Origin: Deltaproteobacteria bacterium
GTDB taxonomy: Bacteria; Bdellovibrionota; FAC87; UBA2466
NCBI GenBank assembly: GCA_013205415.1
Contig: JABMMY010000074.1
Span: 1 to 12,416 of the forward strand
Length of the DNA: 12,416 nt
Direction: 5' to 3'
Below the pieces are notes generated by a model, which searched no databases, was not told the origin of the DNA, and saw only the letters and a program-made list of their open reading frames with translations. Shown one piece after another: positions 7,697-12,416 of the stretch; the stretch's first letter is position 1; the number at the start of each line of letters is the position of its first letter. The translations under genes were made by a program, and so were the position numbers.

Positions 7697-7714
7697 AAAT
7701 AAAATTTAATTTTT
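7695..7714. terminator. Possible bidirectional AT-only terminator between convergent genes
   Basis: AAAAAT (7695-7700) pairs with ATTTTT (7709-7714) around an 8-base loop, giving A- and T-runs on either side in both directions. It sits exactly where the plus-strand radical SAM gene and the minus-strand methyltransferase gene meet; the two stop codons are separated by 9 bp. An all-AT stem of six pairs is weak, so this is tentative. Confidence 0.25.
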
Positions 7715-8380
7715 TCTCTCAAATACAAAAAAAGAATCTTCGATGTTTTCAATGAGATTAAACCCAGCATCTTTTGCCAAACCAATAACTGCTTGTGGGG
7801 AATTCCAGCAGACACACGCATCTCTATCTTCAGGATTTTTCTTAAAATTTTCTGCAAAGGTAATAAAAAAATCTGACACATTTTTTTCTAAGTTATTCGC
7901 ATTAGTAATATCAAAAACAAGCCGCCCCCCCAATCTAATCTTTTTTGCAAGTGCCTGAAGGTACCAATACATCTGAAATAGATTCAGATGAATAAAAACA
8001 TTATATGAGTATGCGGCGGCCAATGAAGAATCTAATATTCCACCCAAATCAAAATCTTTTATCAACTGAAACGTAATATTATTTTTGTGTGAACACTCTT
8101 TTTTAGCAAACTCTATAAATGAAATACTGATATCACAACAAATAACGTTCTCTACGCTTTGGCTAATCGGATTTGCAATAAAACCACACCCAGAACCCAA
8201 ATCTAATATCGTATCCTCTTTCGATACCGCCAGTTTTGATAAAATCATTTGCGCAATACCGGCCTTGTGCGCGCGGATTTCATTGAGCTGAAGTTCAGGA
8301 TTGGAACCAAAATCAAAGCCCACCAGATGCTTAAACATTAAGTCCGGACTATGCCTACTCCAAGGATTAGTTAAATTCAT
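7706..8380 (-). CDS. Class I SAM-dependent methyltransferase, substrate unknown
   Basis: 224-residue protein with a Rossmann-fold methyltransferase core. Motif I ILDLGSGCGF is at residues 58-67 (SAM-binding glycines), an acidic ribose-binding Asp follows in VICCDIS (D83), and a post-motif strand LGGRLVFDI lies at 150-158. The N-terminal region (HLVGFDFGSNPELQLNEIRAHK, about residues 18-39) precedes the core and may contribute to substrate recognition. I cannot assign a substrate. The gene is convergent with the radical SAM pair and lies 46 bp downstream of, and on the same strand as, the purine operon. Its composition is visibly more AT-rich than the purine genes and it lacks a good Shine-Dalgarno. 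TTGAAA with a 17-base spacer to TAACTT just before the start is a marginal promoter. It could be a separate unit or a foreign insertion. Confidence 0.85.
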   Translation of the reverse strand: MNLTNPWSRHSPDLMFKHLVGFDFGSNPELQLNEIRAHKAGIAQMILSKLAVSKEDTILDLGSGCGFIANPISQSVENVICCDISISFIEFAKKECSHKNNITFQLIKDFDLGGILDSSLAAAYSYNVFIHLNLFQMYWYLQALAKKIRLGGRLVFDITNANNLEKNVSDFFITFAENFKKNPEDRDACVCWNSPQAVIGLAKDAGFNLIENIEDSFFVFERKN

Positions 8381-8426
8381 AGGACTAAAGTTACCAATTT
8401 TTTGTTAGTTTTTCAAAAATTTTAAT

Positions 8427-9755
8427 TCAAAAATACTTTTTACTTTGAATTTGCTTAATAGAAAGACCCGTTTTCAAGGCCTCTTCAGAATTAATGGCGC
8501 CACAACTTAGGGCGCGTAAAAAGAAATTCAATAGTCCTTGCCCTGTAGCCGCATCATCAAAAACATCCCCTAAAAGAGTGGCCTGAGCTGCTTTCTCCAC
8601 AAAGCCTTTCAGCCGATCAGAGGCCGATTGCAAAGATTCTAAGAAAAAGGCATAGGTCGCAGCATATCGAATGGGTAGTTGTGCAGGGTGCAGATCCCAT
8701 CCTTGATAAAAGCCTGTCGCTAAAGAATGGCGAATGTGATCATAACTCAATTTCCAAGCGCGATGAACGACGGCTTGATTTTCCTGTTGTTGTATCGCCG
8801 TTAAAGCACCGCCTGCTTTAGCGCGATGAGGGCCTACGGGCATCACATTGGTAGCACCATCTGAAAGCCAAACTGAAGTTCCCATTAAAGAAACCTGCAT
8901 CACATGCTTTGCAAAATCACACACTGGATTGATCATGGTTTGATAGTGGGCGGTAATTCCACACCCCGCTGTATAATCGTAAGTCCCAAAATGAGCTCCC
9001 GTACACCTCCCCTTTCCCGCCTCTGCAAAACCTCTTAAAGGAGAAAATCCGTCATGATTAATAATGGATTGGGTGGTCTCTACCATAAATTCAAATTTTA
9101 AAATGTTATCGGGGAGTTTATATTTTTTTTCTATCGCTTCAAATAATTGCACTAATGCCGTGCACTGTTCGGCATGAGTTACCTTTGGAAGAGTCACCAC
9201 AAAGTGCGGGGGTAATAGGCCAGAGGTTTTCGTGAGTAGTGTAGAAAGAAAAATATCTAAGGTACGAATACTTCTACGATGACACTCTTCGGAAAAGGGT
9301 TTAATCCGAATCCCAATAAATGGAGGCAGCGAGTTTTGAGCCATTCCTTTTGCGACCTCTAAAGCGCCACTCTCGGCATGCCCATCCTCTTCGGCATCGG
9401 GACGAGTTCCATAACCATCTTCGTAATCGATTCTAAAATCTTCAACCGCCTCATCTTCTAGTTTTTTTGTGATTCGATTGTAAATTTTATTCCAAAGCTC
9501 ACTATCAGAGTCCTGTTCCCCAAGCGCTTTGACTAAGGTTGCCGCATCTGGAGCGTATTGTTTAAAATTTTTCAACGCCGTTTCACTCATTTTTTTTGCG
9601 GTTTCGCTAGAAAAAATTTGGGCTCCACCGTAAACCGTATGGACCGGTTGCCTATCATGAGTCGTCCCTGGATTAAGCCCTACAAATTTTTTATTAGCTT
9701 GATGCAACCGTTGCAAAATCGACGCTGTAGAATTTTCATCAAATGTCATTTTCAT
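8427..9755 (-). CDS. DUF6986-type HpcH/CitE-like aldolase in the purine operon
   Basis: 442-residue protein resembling the 'DUF6986 / aldolase' group of the CitE-HpcH TIM-barrel superfamily (citrate lyase beta, malyl-CoA lyase). Landmarks: DRQPVHTVYGGA near residues 34-45; acidic DYEDGYG at 110-116, like the DxED metal site of CitE proteins; IGIRIKPF at 147-154; TLPKV at 188-192; FEFMVETTQS at 221-230 with likely metal-ligand glutamates; and FGTYDYT at 256-262. Reaction unknown. As last gene of a urate-to-ureidoglycolate operon it may process glyoxylate or ureidoglycolate, since CitE relatives act on glyoxylate/malate-type compounds; this is inference. An in-frame TTG at 9764 abuts the Shine-Dalgarno, so ATG 9755, nine bases from AGGAGG (9770-9765), is the better start. 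Confidence 0.85.
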   Translation of the reverse strand: MKMTFDENSTASILQRLHQANKKFVGLNPGTTHDRQPVHTVYGGAQIFSSETAKKMSETALKNFKQYAPDAATLVKALGEQDSDSELWNKIYNRITKKLEDEAVEDFRIDYEDGYGTRPDAEEDGHAESGALEVAKGMAQNSLPPFIGIRIKPFSEECHRRSIRTLDIFLSTLLTKTSGLLPPHFVVTLPKVTHAEQCTALVQLFEAIEKKYKLPDNILKFEFMVETTQSIINHDGFSPLRGFAEAGKGRCTGAHFGTYDYTAGCGITAHYQTMINPVCDFAKHVMQVSLMGTSVWLSDGATNVMPVGPHRAKAGGALTAIQQQENQAVVHRAWKLSYDHIRHSLATGFYQGWDLHPAQLPIRYAATYAFFLESLQSASDRLKGFVEKAAQATLLGDVFDDAATGQGLLNFFLRALSCGAINSEEALKTGLSIKQIQSKKYF

Positions 9756-9760
9756 AAAGC

Positions 9761-10117
9761 TCAACCTCCTCGATAGGTAGAATAGCCGTAAGGACTTAAA
9801 AGTAAGGGCACATGATAATGCTCTTTGGCATTCACAATCTCAAAACTAACTGTAACTAAAGGATAAAAAGTAGAAATTTTTCGATTCTCAAAGTAGGACC
9901 CTGTAAGAAATTCAATTCGATAAAGTCCCGGAACCAATTCTGATGAATGCAATGTTTCCACCCTTCCATCTTCATTAGTCACCCCCTCACCCACCTTTTC
10001 CCATTGGGGCGGAGATGTTTGAGCGTTCCATTTTTCACACCTACAGGATAAATTAGTGGCAGGCTTTCCAAGACTCACATCAAGAACATGACTAGTAATG
10101 GGGCTACGTTTATTCAT
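9761..10117 (-). CDS. uraH: 5-hydroxyisourate hydrolase (HIUase, transthyretin-like)
   Basis: Hydrolyses 5-hydroxyisourate, the urate oxidase product, to OHCU. The 118-residue protein has the complete signature of the family: ITSHVLDVSLGKPA at 7-20 with catalytic His10, the DGR motif with Arg52, HYHVPLLLSPYGYSTYRGG at 100-118 with His102, and the hallmark YRG(G/S) C-terminus that separates HIUases from transthyretins. No signal peptide, so cytoplasmic. The start at ATG 10117 has GAGAGG seven bases upstream and overlaps the end of uraD by eight bases. It sits between uraD, the next pathway step, and the aldolase-like gene. Confidence 0.96.
   Translation of the reverse strand: MNKRSPITSHVLDVSLGKPATNLSCRCEKWNAQTSPPQWEKVGEGVTNEDGRVETLHSSELVPGLYRIEFLTGSYFENRKISTFYPLVTVSFEIVNAKEHYHVPLLLSPYGYSTYRGG
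9765..9770 (-). promoter_or_regulatory. Shine-Dalgarno AGGAGG of the aldolase gene, inside the uraH C-terminal codons
   Basis: A perfect AGGAGG (reading 9770 to 9765 on the minus strand) lies nine bases before ATG 9755. The same bases encode the Arg-Gly-Gly end of the conserved YRG(G/S) tail of UraH, so a catalytically important C-terminus and the ribosome site of the next gene share sequence. It decides the aldolase start in favour of ATG 9755. Confidence 0.8.
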
Positions 10118-10625
10118 GAATCAACCTCTCCAATCGAATCTTTGTAATTTTGCCCTGCTCTCCCGCAGTAATTCGTAATTCTGTTTGTGGTTCATTGTTT
10201 AGTCTCAACTCTAAAAGCTGAAGCATTTCTTCTGCTTTTTTTGCCGTCGCACAAACAATAAAGATAAACCCAAAACGATTCTCGTACGTTTGATTCCCTA
10301 GCGCAAGGGCCTCTAACACCGAAAGAGAGGCCGATCGACTTCCCTGTTGCTCCTGTTCCGCCCAATCCTTAGTTGCCACAAATTTCTTTTGAAGGGAATC
10401 TGCCGAGCCAATTTTGGGATGGTGCTTAAATGCCTCCTTCCAATCGGCTTCACCCATCTGACTCCAGAATTTAATACCCAGTTCGATAAGACTCTTACGA
10501 TCAGAAAAGGGGCGCTGGCTTTCCATGCTAGATGCCCATCGCGTAGCGCCACAACAACGTATTAGAGCTTCGATAGCCTCCAGCTTAGTCAGCGAATTAA
10601 ATTGTTTGACCGTAAAATCATTCAT
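10110..10625 (-). CDS. uraD: OHCU decarboxylase (2-oxo-4-hydroxy-4-carboxy-5-ureidoimidazoline decarboxylase)
   Basis: Converts OHCU to S-allantoin, following UraH. The 171-residue helical protein carries the expected landmarks: MESQRPF at 34-40, the catalytic HHPKIG at 68-73 (His69), a WAEQEQQG segment (88-95) holding the conserved Glu (E92), FGFIFIVCAT at 118-127, RLNNEPQTEL at 141-150, and the C-terminal EQGKITKIRLERL (156-168) with the conserved Arg164. Length matches the family (about 165-175). ATG 10625 overlaps the alc stop in an ATGA arrangement with only a weak ribosome site, so translation is probably coupled. The order uraD-uraH directly after allantoin genes is typical of bacterial urate operons. 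Confidence 0.96.
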   Translation of the reverse strand: MNDFTVKQFNSLTKLEAIEALIRCCGATRWASSMESQRPFSDRKSLIELGIKFWSQMGEADWKEAFKHHPKIGSADSLQKKFVATKDWAEQEQQGSRSASLSVLEALALGNQTYENRFGFIFIVCATAKKAEEMLQLLELRLNNEPQTELRITAGEQGKITKIRLERLIHE

Positions 10626-11656
10626 GGTTTTGCTAGTCCATAAACCCTTAATCGACTAATTCCTCCATCGGGGAAAATATTCAGCCTTACGTAATCAAAA
10701 TTTTTACCCTTATTGGATTCGCTTAAAACCTTATCAAAAAAGTGCCGATGATGCGCCTTAAGTTTTGTTTGGGGTAAAATTTCAGTCCATTTCAACAGAG
10801 TCGTACTATTAAAATCTTTTTCCGTTAAATCTCTTTTGGGATAACACAGTCCCTCTATGGAACAACTATCTGGAAAATTCCCCTTAAAATAGTGGGTATC
10901 GACCTCTATTTTTTTTATACTTCCCGTGGCGCCCAACTTTACTACAATCCAATCATGCCCTGGACCTCGCTTCCGCTTGGTCTCCCAACCATCTCCCATA
11001 TTCAAAGATCTACCAGGGAGAATTAAATTATCTTTAAGACCAAAAAAATTATCATTACAGGTTATCACCGTAGCACCCTTAGCAATCGATGCTAGATCAA
11101 TAGGGACCTTTACCCTCTTCAGCCTTTTCCAATCTGGGGTCACTTCACCATAGACTCTCAGCCGAGCCACACCCCCATCGGGAAAAATATTAAGCCTCAC
11201 GTGAGTGAAAGATTCATTATTGGAAACAGGAAAAAAATTATCCCCACCTCCTTTTAAGGCGGTTTTAGAAATAATCTGAACCCAGTTAACCGTTGATTTT
11301 ACTAGGCCGGCTGGGGTTTCAGCTTTAGTGCAATTAGCTGCCTCTAAAGAAAAATGTTCCGGGTAATTTCCTAAAAAAAATGAGGTATCAATATTAACGC
11401 CTTGAATCTTTCCAGCAACTCCAAGCTTTACAATACACCAATCAAATCCAGGCGTCCTCCTTCGTCTAGATTCCCAACCATCCATCCACTTACCTCGTTC
11501 GGTATATTTCCCTGGAATAAAAATGGGAACTGAAGCTTTGAGAAGATTGTTTTTTGATGCAAAAAAATCATCATTAGTGATTACCGATTTCCCTCCTAAT
11601 CTCTCAGAGGCTAAATCTATCAAATGATGAAAGGGGTTGGGGTTATGGCTAATCAT
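10622..11656 (-). CDS. alc: Allantoicase (allantoate amidinohydrolase)
   Basis: Hydrolyses allantoate to ureidoglycolate and urea. The 344-residue protein consists of two homologous jelly-roll halves, as is normal for allantoicase. Half 1 has MDGWESRRRRTPGFDW (58-73), VNIDTSFFLGNYP (87-99) and HVRLNIFPDGGVARLRVYG (152-170). Half 2 has GDGWETKRKRGPGHDW (221-236), VDTHYFKGNFP (252-262) and YVRLNIFPDGGISRLRVYG (322-340). Length is typical (about 330-350). It overlaps the allB stop and the uraD start by four bases each (ATGA), so the three genes form a single tightly coupled message. Use of allantoicase rather than the AllC/AllE route means urea is released directly. Confidence 0.96.
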   Translation of the reverse strand: MISHNPNPFHHLIDLASERLGGKSVITNDDFFASKNNLLKASVPIFIPGKYTERGKWMDGWESRRRRTPGFDWCIVKLGVAGKIQGVNIDTSFFLGNYPEHFSLEAANCTKAETPAGLVKSTVNWVQIISKTALKGGGDNFFPVSNNESFTHVRLNIFPDGGVARLRVYGEVTPDWKRLKRVKVPIDLASIAKGATVITCNDNFFGLKDNLILPGRSLNMGDGWETKRKRGPGHDWIVVKLGATGSIKKIEVDTHYFKGNFPDSCSIEGLCYPKRDLTEKDFNSTTLLKWTEILPQTKLKAHHRHFFDKVLSESNKGKNFDYVRLNIFPDGGISRLRVYGLAKP

Positions 11657-12416
11657 TTTCTTGTTACTTCCTGTCCTTGGGGATTTGAAAACCGCCCCAA
11701 ATTATAAACGCAATTTCCTCTAACAAAAGTTTTTTTTACCACTCCGTACAGTTTTTTTCCAAGATAAGGGGTGACGTCATGGCGATGAAGGATCTGAGAT
11801 CTCTCCACCGTAAACTCCGAACCAGGATCCCACACCACTAAATCGGCATCATTACCCACCTCAATTTTCCCGGTCTTATCTTTAATATTTAAAAATTTTA
11901 TCGTCGATTCTGACATCCAATAAGACAGTTGGCCCACCGTCAAATTTCGCTGTTTCATTTCAGTCCAAATGAGCGGCAAACTAAATTGTAGTCCTGCAAT
12001 ACCGCCCCATGCCACTTCGAAATTTCCAGTTTCCATTGCCTTTAAATTCGGAGTACAGGGAGAATGGTCCGAAACCACAAAATTAATCACCCCGCTTTGC
12101 AGTCCCTTCCATAGCTTTTCACGGTTATCATTGTCTCTTATCGGTGGCGCGCATTTATAGAGAGTGGCTCCATCTGGAATATTCTCCGCACTTAAGGTTA
12201 AATAGTGCGGACATGTTTCCGCTGAAATAAGAACATTTTCTTCTTTTGCCTTTTCAATTTCACTGAGCGCCTTTGCTGCTGAAAGGTGAACCACATGAAC
12301 TCTACAGCCCGAATCTCTAGCCAACTGAATGATCACCTTAATCGCATCAATCTCCCACTTCTCAGGTCTGGAGGATAAATAATGCGAATATTTACGATTG
12401 GAGGGATCCTCTAAGG
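11653..12416 (-). CDS. allB: Allantoinase (AllB), N-terminal part beyond window edge
   Basis: Zinc-type amidohydrolase that opens allantoin to allantoate. The frame is open to the right edge and supplies about the last 254 residues of a protein normally about 450 long. The visible upstream codons read DPSNRKYSHYLSSRPEKWE, typical of allantoinase ahead of a metal-binding segment. Three metal or catalytic sites remain in view: RVHVVHLSAA (His), ETCPHYLTL (His) and the allantoinase signature VVSDHSPCTP (Asp). The GTG at 12336 is internal and not the start, because homology continues upstream of it. The first metal histidines and the carboxylated lysine must lie outside the window. It is the first visible gene of the purine operon; the promoter is not in the window. 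Confidence 0.95.
   Translation of the reverse strand, partial: LEDPSNRKYSHYLSSRPEKWEIDAIKVIIQLARDSGCRVHVVHLSAAKALSEIEKAKEENVLISAETCPHYLTLSAENIPDGATLYKCAPPIRDNDNREKLWKGLQSGVINFVVSDHSPCTPNLKAMETGNFEVAWGGIAGLQFSLPLIWTEMKQRNLTVGQLSYWMSESTIKFLNIKDKTGKIEVGNDADLVVWDPGSEFTVERSQILHRHDVTPYLGKKLYGVVKKTFVRGNCVYNLGRFSNPQGQEVTRK

Noticed and set aside
7743..8291. Plus-strand open frames inside the methyltransferase gene
   Set aside because: They are antisense to a clear methyltransferase reading frame, lack recognisable motifs, and have no ribosome site.
7706..8426. Methyltransferase as a sixth gene of the purine operon
   Set aside because: It is on the same strand, but a 46-bp AT-rich gap, no Shine-Dalgarno, different base composition and no pathway role make membership unsupported. 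Not excluded.
10622..11656. Two similar halves within one gene, considered as a recent duplication or assembly artefact
   Set aside because: Allantoicases are always built from two homologous domains; the DNA of the halves is well diverged.
12334..12336. GTG as the start of a shorter, complete allantoinase-like gene
   Set aside because: The frame stays open to the window edge and the upstream residues continue the allantoinase pattern; the metal-binding N-terminal half would otherwise be missing.

Overview
The window reads as a stretch of chromosome from a Gram-negative, respiring bacterium of moderate, slightly AT-rich composition. The combination of tandem 'twitch-domain' radical SAM proteins, a bacterial complex I operon and an allantoin/urate catabolic operon suggests Bdellovibrionota or a similar delta-type lineage. 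That assignment rests on family recognition, not on any marker gene, and should be treated as a guess. No rRNA, convincing tRNA, insertion sequence, phage gene or CRISPR array is visible.

Region 1 (1-4316, minus strand): the respiratory complex I genes nuoA-nuoH-nuoJ-nuoK-nuoL, transcribed right to left and packed with overlaps or gaps of a few bases. All five encode proton-pumping membrane-arm subunits. The peripheral-arm genes nuoB, C, D, E, F, G and I are not between them. NuoL runs off the left edge.

Region 2 (4317-8380): a 425-bp divergent intergenic region, then two plus-strand radical SAM genes of identical length (475 codons each) that align without a gap at about 64% amino-acid identity (hand count). 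Each has an N-terminal cysteine-rich 'twitch' half-SPASM domain followed by the CX3CX2C radical SAM core. A convergent, AT-rich class I SAM-dependent methyltransferase gene ends 9 bp beyond the second copy. No substrate is known from the sequence. This is the least understood and most interesting part of the window.

Region 3 (8427-12416, minus strand): a tightly coupled purine (urate/allantoin) degradation operon transcribed right to left as allB (partial) - alc - uraD - uraH - DUF6986-like CitE/HpcH-type aldolase. UraH hydrolyses 5-hydroxyisourate to OHCU, UraD decarboxylates OHCU to S-allantoin, AllB opens allantoin to allantoate, and Alc splits allantoate to ureidoglycolate and urea. The last gene is a TIM-barrel lyase-like protein that could act on the two-carbon product (ureidoglycolate or glyoxylate); this is inference. 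Urate oxidase and ureidoglycolate lyase are not in the window. The operon promoter must lie beyond the right edge.
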